Origin: Shinella zoogloeoides
Lineage (GTDB): Bacteria > Pseudomonadota > Alphaproteobacteria > Rhizobiales > Rhizobiaceae
Reading direction: 5' to 3'
NCBI RefSeq assembly: GCF_033705735.1
Contig: NZ_CP131131.1
Coordinates: 1,550,001-1,614,000, forward strand
DNA: 64,000 bases
In this document: positions 41,891 through 51,499 of the stretch, piece after piece
Numbering within the stretch: the stretch's first letter is position 1
How the letters are laid out: every line of letters starts with the position of its first letter
The notes under the pieces: generated by a model
What the model was told of the DNA's origin: nothing
Database searches by the model: none
Seen by the model: the letters and a program-made list of their open reading frames with translations, nothing else
Program-made: the position numbers and the translations under genes

Positions 41891-42810
41891 CGGCGCCGCT
41901 TCGCATCGACATCGCGGTCTGCACCTTCCGCCGCCCGGCGCTGAGCGAGACGCTCGCCTCGCTCTCAAAGCTGATCGTTCCGGCCGGCGTGCGCCTCGGC
42001 GTCATCGTCGCCGATAACGACATGGAGCCGAGCGCCCGCCCCCGCGTCGAGGCCGCCGCGCCGCTGCTGCCGACGGATATCGTCTATGTGCATTGCCCGG
42101 CCGGCAACATCTCCATCGCCCGCAATGCTTGCCTCGACCATACGGATGCCGATTTCATCGCTTTCGTCGACGACGACGAGACGGTGGACCCGCTCTGGCT
42201 CGACCGGCTGCTCGCGGCGGCGGAAAGAAGCCGCGCCGACGTGGTGCTCGGTCCGGTGCGCGCGCTCTACGGGCCGGACGCGCCCGGCTGGATGCGCAGC
42301 GGCGACTTCCACGCCACGCGTCCCGTCTGGGTGAACGGCGAAATCCGCACGGGCTATACCTGCAACGTGCTGATGCGCCTTGCCGCCCCCTCCATCGCCG
42401 GCCGCCGCTTCGACCTCGCGCTCGGGCGGAGCGGCGGCGAGGACACCGAATTCTTCACCGCCGTCCACGCGGCCGGCGGCCGCATCGCCTTCGCCGAGGA
42501 TGCCTGGGTGGAGGAGCCGGTTCCCGCCGCCCGCGCCCGCTTCTCCTGGCTCGCCCGGCGCCGGCTGCGCATGGGGCAGACCCACGGCCGGCTGCTCGCC
42601 GCGCGGCATGAAGGCGCCGCCCGGCTGAGCGCTGCCGGCCTTGCCGCCGCGAAATGCACGGCCTGCCTTGCCGGCGCCACGGCCTTCGCCCTCTCGCCCG
42701 TGCGCCGCAACCGCTTCCTGCTACGCGGCCTTCTCCATGCCGGCGCGGTCGGCGGGCTCTTCGGCACCCGCGCCATCGAGCCCTATGGCAAGCTGGAGAC
42801 GGCGCCATGA
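41887..42810 (+). CDS. exoM: Succinoglycan beta-1,4-glucosyltransferase ExoM (GT2)
   Basis: A 307-residue family 2 transferase: 'RIDIAVCTFRRPALSETLASLSKLIVPAGVRLGVIVADND', 'NISIARNACLDHTDADFIAFVDDDETVDPLWLDRLL' (DDD metal site) and 'GGEDTEFFTAVHAAGGRIAFAEDAWVEEPVP'. ExoM adds the fourth sugar. Both ends overlap neighbours by 4 bases (ATGA), showing translational coupling in the exoA-exoM-exoO run. Confidence 0.92.
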   Translation: MTAPLRIDIAVCTFRRPALSETLASLSKLIVPAGVRLGVIVADNDMEPSARPRVEAAAPLLPTDIVYVHCPAGNISIARNACLDHTDADFIAFVDDDETVDPLWLDRLLAAAERSRADVVLGPVRALYGPDAPGWMRSGDFHATRPVWVNGEIRTGYTCNVLMRLAAPSIAGRRFDLALGRSGGEDTEFFTAVHAAGGRIAFAEDAWVEEPVPAARARFSWLARRRLRMGQTHGRLLAARHEGAARLSAAGLAAAKCTACLAGATAFALSPVRRNRFLLRGLLHAGAVGGLFGTRAIEPYGKLETAP

Positions 42811-43787
42811 CGGAACCCGACGTCAGCATCGTCATCGCCGCCTACAACGCGGCCGACACCATCCAGCGCGCCATCCGCAGCGCGCTGGCGCAGGAGGGCG
42901 TGACGGTGGAGGTGATCGTCGCCGACGATTGCTCGGCCGACACGACGCGCGAGGCCGTCGCCGCGCTCGGCGCGCCAGCCGTGCGGCTCGTTGCGCTCGA
43001 CAGCAACAAAGGTCCCGGCGGCGCGCGCAATGCGGGCTTTGCCGCCGCCCGCGGCCGCTGGATCGCCGTGCTCGATTCCGACGATACGATGCGGCCCGAC
43101 CGCCTTCGCCGCATGATCGACGCGGCCGAAAGGCAGGACGCCGTCGCGGCGGTCGACAATCTCGACGTGCTGCATGGCGACGGCCGGATCACGCGCATGT
43201 TCCCTCGCGACCTTCTCGCCGCATCGCCGCTCCTGACGCTGCCGGCGTTCATCGATTCCAACCGGATTTTCCGCGACACGCACAATTTCGGCTACATGAA
43301 GCCGGTCTTCCATCGCGCCTTCCTCGAAGGCAACCATCTCGCCTATGACGAGGCGCTGAGGATCGGCGAGGACTACCTGCTGCTCGCCGCCGTGCTCGCC
43401 GCCGGCGGGCGCTGCGCGGTCGTGCCCGAGGCGGGCTATCTCTACCATATCCGCGAGACCTCGATCTCCCGCGTGCTGCATCTCCACCATGTCGAGGCGA
43501 TGCTTGCGGGCGACCGGCGGTTCCTCGCCCGCTTCCCGCTGCAGGGCGAGGCCATGGCGGCGCAGCGCCGCCGCACGCGCAGCCTCGATGAGGCCCGCGC
43601 CTTCCTCTCCCTCGTCCGCCATCTCAAGAACCGTTCGCTCGGGCCCGCCCTCAAGGTGGCGCTCGGCGATCCCGTCGCGCTCCGGCATCTTTCCATGCCG
43701 ATCGCCGCCCGGTGGCGCCGCCTCACGGCGTCCCCGGCGTCCCATGCGGCGGCCGCGTCCGGCCAGCCGCTCAAGAACAAAGGATAA
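42807..43787 (+). CDS. exoO: Succinoglycan beta-1,6-glucosyltransferase ExoO (GT2)
   Basis: A 326-residue family 2 transferase: '[48 protein letters not shown]', '[38 protein letters not shown]' (DSD) and '[23 protein letters not shown]'. ExoO adds the fifth sugar (beta-1,6). It resembles ExoU and ExoW in the same cluster, which suggests duplication within the cluster. 4-base overlap with exoM; 4 bases before exoN. Confidence 0.92.
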   Translation: MTEPDVSIVIAAYNAADTIQRAIRSALAQEGVTVEVIVADDCSADTTREAVAALGAPAVRLVALDSNKGPGGARNAGFAAARGRWIAVLDSDDTMRPDRLRRMIDAAERQDAVAAVDNLDVLHGDGRITRMFPRDLLAASPLLTLPAFIDSNRIFRDTHNFGYMKPVFHRAFLEGNHLAYDEALRIGEDYLLLAAVLAAGGRCAVVPEAGYLYHIRETSISRVLHLHHVEAMLAGDRRFLARFPLQGEAMAAQRRRTRSLDEARAFLSLVRHLKNRSLGPALKVALGDPVALRHLSMPIAARWRRLTASPASHAAAASGQPLKNKG

Positions 43788-43791
43788 TTCC

Positions 43792-44697
43792 ATGGTGCGA
43801 ATCAAGACCGTCCGCAAGGCCGTCATCCCCGTCGCCGGCAACGGAACCCGCTTCCTGCCGGCCACCAAGGCCATGCCCAAGGAAATGCTGACCATCGTCG
43901 ACCGGCCCGTCGTGCAATATGCCCTCGACGAGGCGCGCGAGGCCGGCATCGAGCATGTCGTCTTCGTCACCAGCCGCAACAAGCAGGTCATCGAGGACCA
44001 TTTCGACGACACGCCGGAACTCGTCGCCTCACTGGAGAAATCCGGCAAGGACGACAAGGTGAGCGAGCTGAGCGAGTTGCTGCCGGCCGCGGGCTCGGTG
44101 AGCTTCACGCGCCAGCAGGCGCCGCTCGGCCTCGGCCATGCCGTCTGGTGCGCCCGCGACCTCATCGGCGACGAGCCCTTCGCGCTGCTCCTGCCCGACA
44201 TGATCTCCTTTGGCGCGCGCGGCTGCATGGCCGGCCTGATGGAGCTTTACGGGGAGGTCGGCGGCAATGTCGTCGGCGTCGAGCAATGCGCGCCGGAAGA
44301 GGCCTCGCAATACGGCATCGTCGGCAGGGGTGCGGCCGTGCGCCATGGCTTCGCCGTCACCCACATGGTGGAGAAGCCGAAGGCGGGCGAAGCACCATCC
44401 AACCTCTTCCTCAACGGCCGCTACATCCTCCAGCCGGAGGTCTTCGGCCATCTCGCCCGCCAGAAGCGCGGCGCGGGCAACGAGATCCAGCTCACCGACA
44501 GCATGCTGAAGCTCTCCGAGACGCAGCCCTTCCACGCCCATCCCTATGAGGGGCGGACCTACGATTGCGGCTCGAAGCACGGCTTCATCGAGGCCAATGT
44601 CGCCTTCGCGCTCGCTCGCCCGGATATCGGCGCGGCCGTCTACGAATCCCTGCGCGACATGGTCTTGTCGCACGAGGGCCGGATTCGCGCGGCATAA
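43792..44697 (+). CDS. exoN: UTP-glucose-1-phosphate uridylyltransferase ExoN
   Basis: A 301-residue UDP-glucose pyrophosphorylase of the GalU/ExoN family. The nucleotide loop is '[43 protein letters not shown]'; also present are '[13 protein letters not shown]', '[27 protein letters not shown]' and '[21 protein letters not shown]'. Supplies UDP-glucose for the transferases encoded nearby. Followed by a GC stem-loop (44704-44731) before exoP. Confidence 0.94.
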   Translation: MVRIKTVRKAVIPVAGNGTRFLPATKAMPKEMLTIVDRPVVQYALDEAREAGIEHVVFVTSRNKQVIEDHFDDTPELVASLEKSGKDDKVSELSELLPAAGSVSFTRQQAPLGLGHAVWCARDLIGDEPFALLLPDMISFGARGCMAGLMELYGEVGGNVVGVEQCAPEEASQYGIVGRGAAVRHGFAVTHMVEKPKAGEAPSNLFLNGRYILQPEVFGHLARQKRGAGNEIQLTDSMLKLSETQPFHAHPYEGRTYDCGSKHGFIEANVAFALARPDIGAAVYESLRDMVLSHEGRIRAA

Positions 44698-44703
44698 TCC
44701 CGT

Positions 44704-44731
44704 GGCTCCGGGCCGGTTCCGGTCCGGGGCC
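44704..44731 (+). terminator. GC stem-loop between exoN and exoP
   Basis: Arms GGCTCCGG (44704-44711) and CCGGGGCC (44724-44731) can pair over eight positions including one G-T pair. No T-tract follows, so it may only reduce read-through into exoP or protect the exoN message end. Confidence 0.35.
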
Positions 44732-44782
44732 GCATCCGGGGAGGAAAGCTTTTCATTGCGCCGAAAGGCAGAACGGAGCCCC

Positions 44783-47122
44783 ATGCATCAACGCACCGTA
44801 CCGCACAGCAGCATCCTGCGACGGGAACCGGACCCTTCCGATTCCTTCATCGACCTCAACCGCCTGCTGGCGATCCTCGTCCGCCGCGCGCGGCTGATCG
44901 GGCTCTCGGTGGCGCTCGCCGTGACGCTCGGCGTCGCCTATCTCCTGTTCGCGACGCCCGTCTATACCTCGCAGACGCAAATCCTGCTCGACGAGGACCT
45001 GTCGCGCTATGCCGAGGAGAGCGAACCCTCGCCGCAGAGCAGCCAGCAGATCGACATGCGCATATCGAGCGCCGCCGAGATCCTAAAATCCGGCCGGCTG
45101 GCGCTGCGCGTCGTCGACGACCTCAAGCTTTCCGACAACGAGACCATCCTCAACCCGCCGCAATCGCCCGTCGCCATGGTCAAGGGCTGGGCGAAGGCGC
45201 TGACGTCCTCCGGCCCGGACGTCTCGCAAGAGGCGCTGGCGAACGGGCGGCGCGAGAAGGCCGCCGCCACGTTGCAGCAATCCCTGACGGTGGAGCGCGC
45301 CGGCCGCAGCGCCGTGCTCGCCGTCTCCTTCCGCTCGACCGACCCGCAGCTCGCCGCCGCGATCACCAAGCGCTATGCCGAAGCCTTCTTCGAAGACCAG
45401 CTCAGCGCCAATTTCACCGCGACGGAGCAGGCCTCGACATGGCTGCAGGAGCGCCTCACCGATATCCAGGCCCGCGCGCAGGAGGCCGCGCTGGAAGTCG
45501 AGCGCTACCGCAGCGAAAATGGCCTCACCACGGCGCGCGGCGAACTGATGTCCGAGCAGCAGCTCGCCGACCTCAACAGCCAGCTGATCCTGGCGCAGGC
45601 GGACGCCGCAAGCGCCTCGGCGCGCTATGCCCAGTTCAAGGCCATCGTCGAGCAGGGACCGGACAAGGCCGTCGACAATGCCTCGATCCCGACACAGCAG
45701 GCGGGCGGCTCGGTGCTTCAGGAGCTGCGCGAGCGCTACAATTCCGTCGTCAAGCGCGCGCAGGACATCACGCAGAATTTCGGCGCGGACCATCCGCAGG
45801 CGGCAGCCCTCAGGGCCGAGAAGGAAGACCTTGCCGGGCAGATCTACCGCGAGCTCCAGCAGCTCACCGCCAGCTACCGCAACGAATACGAGGTCGCCCG
45901 TTCGCGGGAAACGTCGCTGCGCGAGAACATCGACAAGGTCGCCGGCAGCAATGCCGTGGCCAACCGCTCCTCGGTGCGCCTGCGCGAACTGGAGCAGAAG
46001 GCGACGGCCCTCAAGGCGCTCTCGGAATCCTATCTCAGCCGCTTCGAGCAGGCCTCGCAGAAGCAGTCCTTCCCCATCGCCAAGGCGCGGGTGATCTCCG
46101 ATGCCGGCGTGCCGACCGCGCCCTCGAGCCCGAAAAAGACGCTGGTGCTCGGCCTTTCGCTGGTGCTCGGCCTCATGGCCGGCGGGGCGCTGACCTTCGT
46201 GCAGGAGCTGCGCGAGCGCGCTTTCCGGCTGGAGAACGACGTGCGCACGATCCTCGGCCTGAAGCCGCTCGGCTACCTGCCGCTCGTCGGCGGGCAGAAG
46301 AAGCGCAAGCCCATGATCGGCGCGAAGGCGGTGAAGGCCGAGCCCGCGCCGGGCGAGGCGGACGAGGACATACCGCTGGAACGCATGACGCGCATCGTGC
46401 TCGACGCGCCGCGCTCGGCCTTCGCCGAAACTTTGCGCAACGCCAAGCTGACCAGCGAGACCATGCTGACCGGCCGCGAAAGCCGGGTGATCGGCGTCAC
46501 CTCGGCGCTGCCCGGCGAGGGCAAGTCGACGGTCGCCACCAATTTCGCCGCGCTTCTCGCCATCAGCGGCAAGCGCACGCTGCTGATCGACGCCGACGTG
46601 CGCCGGCCGGGCCTCAGCGCCATGATGAAGCCTGCCCCGCAGATTGGCCTCATCGAGGCGGTGAGCGGCGAAATCCCCTGGACGCAGGCGGTCAAGACCG
46701 ACCGGCGCTCGCAGCTCACCATCCTGCCCATCGCGCTGGGCAAGGACGCAGCCCGCCGCCACGACGGCAACGAGCTGATCAGCTCGCCCGCCATGAAGCA
46801 ATTGCTGGACGAGGCGCGGCAGGCGTTCGACTACGTGATCGTCGACCTCGCGCCCGTCGGTCCGGTCGTCGACGCCAAGGCCTTCGAGCCGCTGGCGGAC
46901 GGCTTTCTCTTCGTCGTGGAATGGGGCAAGACGCCGTCGAACCTCGTGCGCGACCTGCTTGCCGCCGAGCACCGCATCGAGGCGAAGACGCTCGGCGTCG
47001 TGCTCAACAAGACGGACATGGCCGCCCTTGCCCGCTACAGCGATGCGGGCGCGGCGGAAAAGTACCGCGACCTCTACGACCAGTACTATACCGACAACAT
47101 GGAGGCCGCCGCCCGCAGATAG
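44783..47122 (+). CDS. exoP: Succinoglycan chain-length/export protein ExoP (Wzc-like PCP with tyrosine kinase domain)
   Basis: A 779-residue polysaccharide co-polymerase. Cytoplasmic start; first helix near 'LIGLSVALAVTLGVAYLLF'; a large periplasmic Wzz domain with coiled coils (about 55-440); a proline-rich stretch 'GVPTAPSSPKK' just before the second helix (about 450-472); then the BY-kinase domain with Walker A 'ALPGEGKSTVATN', Walker A' 'LLIDADVRRP' and Walker B 'YVIVDLAPV'. The C-terminus ends in a tyrosine cluster (YSDAGAAEKYRDLYDQYYTD), the autophosphorylation region. Controls polymer length with ExoQ/ExoT. S. meliloti ExoP has 786 residues. CGGAG precedes the ATG. Confidence 0.95.
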   Translation: MHQRTVPHSSILRREPDPSDSFIDLNRLLAILVRRARLIGLSVALAVTLGVAYLLFATPVYTSQTQILLDEDLSRYAEESEPSPQSSQQIDMRISSAAEILKSGRLALRVVDDLKLSDNETILNPPQSPVAMVKGWAKALTSSGPDVSQEALANGRREKAAATLQQSLTVERAGRSAVLAVSFRSTDPQLAAAITKRYAEAFFEDQLSANFTATEQASTWLQERLTDIQARAQEAALEVERYRSENGLTTARGELMSEQQLADLNSQLILAQADAASASARYAQFKAIVEQGPDKAVDNASIPTQQAGGSVLQELRERYNSVVKRAQDITQNFGADHPQAAALRAEKEDLAGQIYRELQQLTASYRNEYEVARSRETSLRENIDKVAGSNAVANRSSVRLRELEQKATALKALSESYLSRFEQASQKQSFPIAKARVISDAGVPTAPSSPKKTLVLGLSLVLGLMAGGALTFVQELRERAFRLENDVRTILGLKPLGYLPLVGGQKKRKPMIGAKAVKAEPAPGEADEDIPLERMTRIVLDAPRSAFAETLRNAKLTSETMLTGRESRVIGVTSALPGEGKSTVATNFAALLAISGKRTLLIDADVRRPGLSAMMKPAPQIGLIEAVSGEIPWTQAVKTDRRSQLTILPIALGKDAARRHDGNELISSPAMKQLLDEARQAFDYVIVDLAPVGPVVDAKAFEPLADGFLFVVEWGKTPSNLVRDLLAAEHRIEAKTLGVVLNKTDMAALARYSDAGAAEKYRDLYDQYYTDNMEAAARR

Positions 47123-47132
47123 GGCGGCGGTT

Positions 47133-47915
47133 TCACCTGCGCCGCGCCAGCATGGAGCGGGACAGCACCACGGCAAGGCCGATGAGGATCGTCGCGGCGA
47201 TGAAGAGGAAGGCCGCCGCGGCGATGGCCGGGCTGATATTCTCGCGGATGCTGGAGAACATCTGCCGGGCGAGCGTGCGCTGGTTGGGGCCGGCGACGAA
47301 GAGCGTCAGCACCACCTCGTCGAGCGAGGTGGCGAAGGCGAGCACTGCGCCCGACAGCACGCCCGGCATGGCGAGCGGCAGCGTCACCCGGCGGAAGACC
47401 GTGACCGGCGATGCGCCGAGGCTTTCCGCCGCAAGCTCCACCCGCCCGTCGATGCCGGCAAGCGCCCCCGTGACGCTGACCACCACGAAGGGCACGGCGA
47501 CGACGGTGTGCGCGATGATGACCCCGGCATAGCTGTTGGTGAGGCCGAAGCGGGCGAGCAGCACCTGCATGCCGACGCCGAGCACCACGGCCGGCACGAC
47601 CATCGGCAAGAGGAAGAGCGTGCGGAAGGTGCCGCGCATGAAGAGCGTCCGGTTGCGCAGGCCGAGCGAGGCGGCCGTGCCAAGCGTCGTGGCGAGCAGC
47701 GTCGTGCCCGTGCCGACGATCAGGCTGTTGACGATCGCCCGCTGCCAGGCATCGGCGGTGAACAGCTCCGTGAACCAGCGCATCGACCAGGCGGGCACCG
47801 GATAGGTGAGGATGACGCTCGAGGTGAAGGCGAGCGGCAGGATGGCGACGAGCGGGGCCACCAGGAAGAGGATGGCGAGCGTCGCGAAGGTGAGACGGGC
47901 AAGGCGCATCGGCAT
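47133..47915 (-). CDS. Polyamine/opine-type ABC transporter permease (PotC/YdcV-like)
   Basis: A 260-residue inner-membrane permease with six helices and the EAA coupling motif 'AAESLGASPVTVFRRVTLPLAMPGVLSGAVLAFATSLDEVVLTLFVAGP'. The ending 'FSSIRENISPAIAAAAFLF' is characteristic of the spermidine/putrescine PotC group. The ATG at 47915 lies just after the stop of the partner permease. It is the last gene of the leftward importer operon and converges with exoP (10 bases apart). Confidence 0.92.
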   Translation of the reverse strand: MPMRLARLTFATLAILFLVAPLVAILPLAFTSSVILTYPVPAWSMRWFTELFTADAWQRAIVNSLIVGTGTTLLATTLGTAASLGLRNRTLFMRGTFRTLFLLPMVVPAVVLGVGMQVLLARFGLTNSYAGVIIAHTVVAVPFVVVSVTGALAGIDGRVELAAESLGASPVTVFRRVTLPLAMPGVLSGAVLAFATSLDEVVLTLFVAGPNQRTLARQMFSSIRENISPAIAAAAFLFIAATILIGLAVVLSRSMLARRR

Positions 47916-47917
47916 GG

Positions 47918-49096
47918 TCAGCGCCTCCCCGGCTCGTCGGCCGAAAGCCGGGCATAGACGGTATAGAGCGCGAGCGTTGCGATGAGCAGCACGACGCCGA
48001 GCGCGCCCGCCATGCCCCAGTTGGCCGAGCCCGTGGCGTAGAAGGCGATGATCGAGGAGATCATCTGGTCGCCCGGCCCGCCGATCAGCGCGGGCGTGAT
48101 GTAGTAGCCGATGGCCGAGATGAAGACGAGGAGGCCGCCGGAAGCGACACCGCGCAGGCTGAGCGGCAGGAGCACGCGCAGGAAGGCGCGCAGCGGCGGC
48201 GCGCCGAGCGAGGCGGCCGCCGGCATCAGGTTCTTCGGAATGGTGATCAGCACCGAATAGATCGGCAGCACCATGAAGGGCAGCAGCACATGGGTCATGG
48301 CGATGATGACGCCGGTGCGGTTGAAGATCAGCGGCAGCGGCGCGCTCGTGAGCCCGAGCCATTGCAGGAGGTCGTTGATGAGGCCCTTTTCCTGCAGGAG
48401 GATGAACCAGGCGGCGGTGCGCACCAGAAGCGAGGTCCACAGCGGCAGCAGCACGGCGGCGAGCATCAGGTCGCGCTTCCAGCCCGTCAGCGAGGCGGCG
48501 ATGATGGCATAGGGATAGCCGATGCACATGCAGGCGAAGGTGACGAGCGCGGAAATCCAGAAGGTGCGAACCAGGATCACCCTGTTGACCGACTGGTCCG
48601 GCGGAAGCTGCTCGATATGGCCGTCGGCATTGCGGCCGAGATCGACGGCGGCCAGAAGGTTGCGGTCAGTGAGCGGCGAGAGCGCATCGGCGATGGCGAG
48701 CCAGAATTCGGGCTTGTTCCAGCGCTTGTCGACCGAGACCAGATCGGCCGGCGGGCCGGCGGGATCGGCGAGCGCCGCCGTCGTCTTCGACATCAGCGTG
48801 CGGAAGCCCGAACGGGCGCTGTTGAGGCGGCGCACCATGTCGCCGAGCGCCTGCTGGTCGTCCACCGCCTTGAGGTCGGCGATCAGCGCCGCCTGCATTT
48901 CCGGCGTCGGCGGCGACTTGCGGTCCCAGCCGGCCAGCACCTGGGCGCTCTGCGGCAGGAGGCGCAGCACCGCCGTATCGGAAACCGACTGCGACATCAT
49001 GCTGAACAGCGGCCAGACGAAGAAGGCGACGAGAAAGGCGACGAGCGGCGCGATCAGCAGGAACGAACGCCCCGCGCGGGCGCGCCGGGCGCTCAT
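47918..49096 (-). CDS. Polyamine/opine-type ABC transporter permease (PotB-like) with a long periplasmic insertion
   Basis: A 392-residue permease, about 100-120 residues longer than typical PotB. Helix 1 (about 12-32) is followed by a hydrophilic insert (about 36-172: 'QVLAGWDRKSPPTPEMQAALIADLKAVDDQ...') before the regular transport domain begins at 'RVILVRTFWISALVTFACMCIGYPYAI'. The EAA-like loop is 'AAASLGAPPLRAFLRVLLPLSLRGVASGGLLVFISAIGYYITPALIGGP'. The insert may contact the binding protein. Overlaps the ATPase gene by 4 bases; forms a heterodimer with the 47133-47915 product. Confidence 0.92.
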   Translation of the reverse strand: MSARRARAGRSFLLIAPLVAFLVAFFVWPLFSMMSQSVSDTAVLRLLPQSAQVLAGWDRKSPPTPEMQAALIADLKAVDDQQALGDMVRRLNSARSGFRTLMSKTTAALADPAGPPADLVSVDKRWNKPEFWLAIADALSPLTDRNLLAAVDLGRNADGHIEQLPPDQSVNRVILVRTFWISALVTFACMCIGYPYAIIAASLTGWKRDLMLAAVLLPLWTSLLVRTAAWFILLQEKGLINDLLQWLGLTSAPLPLIFNRTGVIIAMTHVLLPFMVLPIYSVLITIPKNLMPAAASLGAPPLRAFLRVLLPLSLRGVASGGLLVFISAIGYYITPALIGGPGDQMISSIIAFYATGSANWGMAGALGVVLLIATLALYTVYARLSADEPGRR

Positions 49097-50175
49097 GACG
49101 CCTGCCCCGGCGGCAGGATGACGCGGCAATCGCCGGCCGAGAAGGCAGCGAAGACCTTGGTGCCGGGCGTGAACTCGCGCGAGCGGCGGCCGAGCTTGGC
49201 GATCAGCGGATGGCTGCCGGCGGCAAGCTGCACGCGCAGGTGATCGCCCTGATAGACGGAATCGGCGACCTCGGTCTCCAGGCAATTGTTCGCCCCGTTC
49301 GCCGTTTCGGCAAGGTCGATGCGCTCGGGACGGACCGAGAGGAAAACGGGCTGGCCGGCCGAAACTTCCTCTGGAGCGGCGGCGAGGATCTCCGCGCCGG
49401 AACCGAGCCGGACGGCGGCCTCGCCCCCGGCGACACGGGCAACGACGCCTTCGAGCAGGTTGGTTTCGCCAATGAACTCGGCGACGAAGCGGGTGGCCGG
49501 CTCGTCATAGACCTGCCGCGGCGTACCGATCTGCTCGATCCTGCCCTTGTTGAAGACGGCGACCCGGTCCGACATGGTCAGCGCCTCGGACTGGTCATGG
49601 GTGACGAAGACGATGGTGAGCCCGAGGCGACGGTGCAGGTCGCGGATGTCGAGCTGCATCTGCTCGCGCAACTGCTTGTCGAGCGCGCCGAGCGGCTCGT
49701 CCATCAGCACCACGCGCGGCTCGAAGACGAGGGCGCGGGCAAGCGCCACGCGCTGCTGCTGGCCGCCGGAAAGCTGGCTCGGCCGGCGCTCGCGCATGGT
49801 GGAAAGCTGCACCATGTCGAGGGCGCGGGTCACACGCTCGGCGATCTCGGCCTTGCCCAGCCCGCGCATCTGCAGCGGAAAGGCGATGTTCTCGCCGACG
49901 GTCATGTGCGGGAAGAGCGCATAGCTCTGGAAGACGACGCCCATGTCGCGCCGATGGGTCGGCACGTCGTTGACGGCCTGGCCGTCGACGAGGATCGCGC
50001 CGGATGTCGGCTGTTCGAAGCCGGCGAGCATCATCAAAAGCGTCGTCTTGCCCGAGCCGGAAGGGCCGAGCAGGCTGACGAACTCGCCCTTGGCGATGGA
50101 AAGGTCGAGATTCTCGACGACGCAGAGCGCGCCGTAGAATTTCGTTATGCGGTCGAAGCGGATGAATTCGGCCAA
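49093..50175 (-). CDS. Polyamine/opine-type ABC transporter ATP-binding protein (PotA-like), TTG start
   Basis: A 360-residue ATPase: Walker A GPSGSGKTT, 'VVFQSYALFPHMTVGENIAFPL', signature LSGGQQQR, Walker B 'VVLMDEPLGALD', 'FVTHDQSEALTMSDR', and a C-terminal TOBE domain. Start choice: the family start corresponds to LAEFIRFDRIT, where the codon is TTG with GGGAG upstream. Extending further gives a peptide unlike the family and runs into a stem-loop. Coupled to the PotB-like gene by a 4-base overlap. Confidence 0.9.
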   Translation of the reverse strand: MAEFIRFDRITKFYGALCVVENLDLSIAKGEFVSLLGPSGSGKTTLLMMLAGFEQPTSGAILVDGQAVNDVPTHRRDMGVVFQSYALFPHMTVGENIAFPLQMRGLGKAEIAERVTRALDMVQLSTMRERRPSQLSGGQQQRVALARALVFEPRVVLMDEPLGALDKQLREQMQLDIRDLHRRLGLTIVFVTHDQSEALTMSDRVAVFNKGRIEQIGTPRQVYDEPATRFVAEFIGETNLLEGVVARVAGGEAAVRLGSGAEILAAAPEEVSAGQPVFLSVRPERIDLAETANGANNCLETEVADSVYQGDHLRVQLAAGSHPLIAKLGRRSREFTPGTKVFAAFSAGDCRVILPPGQAS

Positions 50176-50192
50176 CGGGTGCTCCCTCGCGC

Positions 50193-50223
50193 GTGCGGCG
50201 TCCGGGAGCACGCAAAGCCGCAC
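50193..50223 (-). terminator. Stem-loop between binding-protein and ATPase genes
   Basis: Perfect 7-bp arms (50193-50199 GTGCGGC and 50217-50223 GCCGCAC) lie in the 67-base gap after the binding-protein stop. A hairpin at this point usually lets the binding protein be made in excess over the membrane components. Confidence 0.5.
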
Positions 50224-50242
50224 CCCCGGAATTGCAGCAGAC

Positions 50243-51304
50243 TTACTGAGCGAGCCAGGCGTTGAACCGCTGGGTCAGCGCCTCGGAATTGTCGATCCAG
50301 AAATCGATGTCGAGCGAGAGCGCGTCGGTCATGTTCGCCGGCTCGGTCGGCAGGTCCTTGGCAAGCTCCGGCGGCACCTTGGCGGCGGCTTCCTTCACGG
50401 GAAGGCCGTAAGCGACATATTGCGGGAGCTTAGCCTGGTTGTCCGGCTCGCTGGCGAAGGCGATGAAGTCCTGCGCGGCGTCCTTGTTCTCGGCGTCCTT
50501 CAGCACGACCCAGCTGTCGACGGCATAGATGCTGCCCGGCCAGACGACCTTGAAGTTCTTGCCCTCGGTGCGGTTGATGCCGGTGATGCGGCCGTTATAG
50601 GCCGAGGTCATGGCGACTTCGCCGGAGGCGAGGAACTGGAGCGGCTGCGCGCCCGATTCCCACCAGACGATGTTCGGCTTCAATTCGTCGAGCTTCTTGA
50701 AGGCGCGGTCGACGCCCTCGTCGGTCGCCAGCACGTCGTAGACCTCGTCCTTCGACACGCCGTCGGCCAGAAGGGCGAATTCGAGCGTGTATTTCGGCCC
50801 CTTGCGCAGCGAGCGCTTGCCGGGGAATTTCTCGACGTTCCAGAAGTCGGCCCAGGAGGTCGGGCCTTCCTTCAGCTTGTCGCCGTCATAGGCGATCGCC
50901 GTGGACCAGACGATGGCGCCGACGCCGCAATCGTTGACGGCCGAATCGAGGAACCTGTCCTTGCCGCCCATCTTGTCCCAGTCGATCTTCTCGTAAAGGC
51001 CGTCGGCACAGCCGAGCGCCAGTTCTTCCGCCTCGACCTGCACGGCGTCCCAGTTCGGCGCGCCGGCCTTCACCTTGGATTGCAGCACGCCGATGCCGCC
51101 GTCCCAGGCCTCGTCCAGCACCGGCTTGCCGGTCTTTTCCGCGAAGGGCTTGAAGTAGATTTCGCGCTGGCCGTCCTGGTAGTTGCCGCCCCAGGAGACG
51201 ACGGTGAGGTCGCGCGCGAATGCCGGCGCGGCAAGCCCCGCCGAAAGCGCCAGCACGGCCGCCGTCAGAATGCCCTTCCTCATGCTCTTGGTCTTCATGC
51301 TCAT
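50243..51304 (-). CDS. Polyamine/opine-type ABC transporter substrate-binding protein (PotD/YdcS-like)
   Basis: A 353-residue periplasmic protein. The signal peptide is about 1-30 (ending PAFA). The mature part starts 'RDLTVVSWGGNYQDGQREIYFKPFAEKTGKPVLDEAWDGG', a common opening of the PotD-like group that binds polyamines and related cationic amino compounds, and has 'TSWADFWNVEKFPGKRSLRKGPKYTLEFALLADGV'. The actual ligand is open. GGGGAG precedes the ATG (alternative ATG at 51298). First gene of the four-gene importer operon. The nearby kinase and PLP enzyme suggest an amino-alcohol or hydroxy-amino acid. Confidence 0.92.
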   Translation of the reverse strand: MSMKTKSMRKGILTAAVLALSAGLAAPAFARDLTVVSWGGNYQDGQREIYFKPFAEKTGKPVLDEAWDGGIGVLQSKVKAGAPNWDAVQVEAEELALGCADGLYEKIDWDKMGGKDRFLDSAVNDCGVGAIVWSTAIAYDGDKLKEGPTSWADFWNVEKFPGKRSLRKGPKYTLEFALLADGVSKDEVYDVLATDEGVDRAFKKLDELKPNIVWWESGAQPLQFLASGEVAMTSAYNGRITGINRTEGKNFKVVWPGSIYAVDSWVVLKDAENKDAAQDFIAFASEPDNQAKLPQYVAYGLPVKEAAAKVPPELAKDLPTEPANMTDALSLDIDFWIDNSEALTQRFNAWLAQ

Positions 51305-51499
51305 CGTACTCCCCTTTTTTCGTTTTTTCGGACCGGCCCGATCGCCGGTCCCGAACGGTCCGTCGAAGACGGCAGCCCCTCCCGGGCCGGAGGCCTTCGC
51401 GCGATGTTCGCACCGCGGCAGGCGCCTCGTTCCCTTTGATTTTCTATCGGGCCAATTCAGGCATTCCCGCCCGCCCCGGTCAATGGCTTTCTTGCGCCG

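Noticed and set aside
45083..47176. A 697-codon open frame on the minus strand
   Set aside because: Antisense to exoP, whose kinase and Wzz domains are unmistakable.
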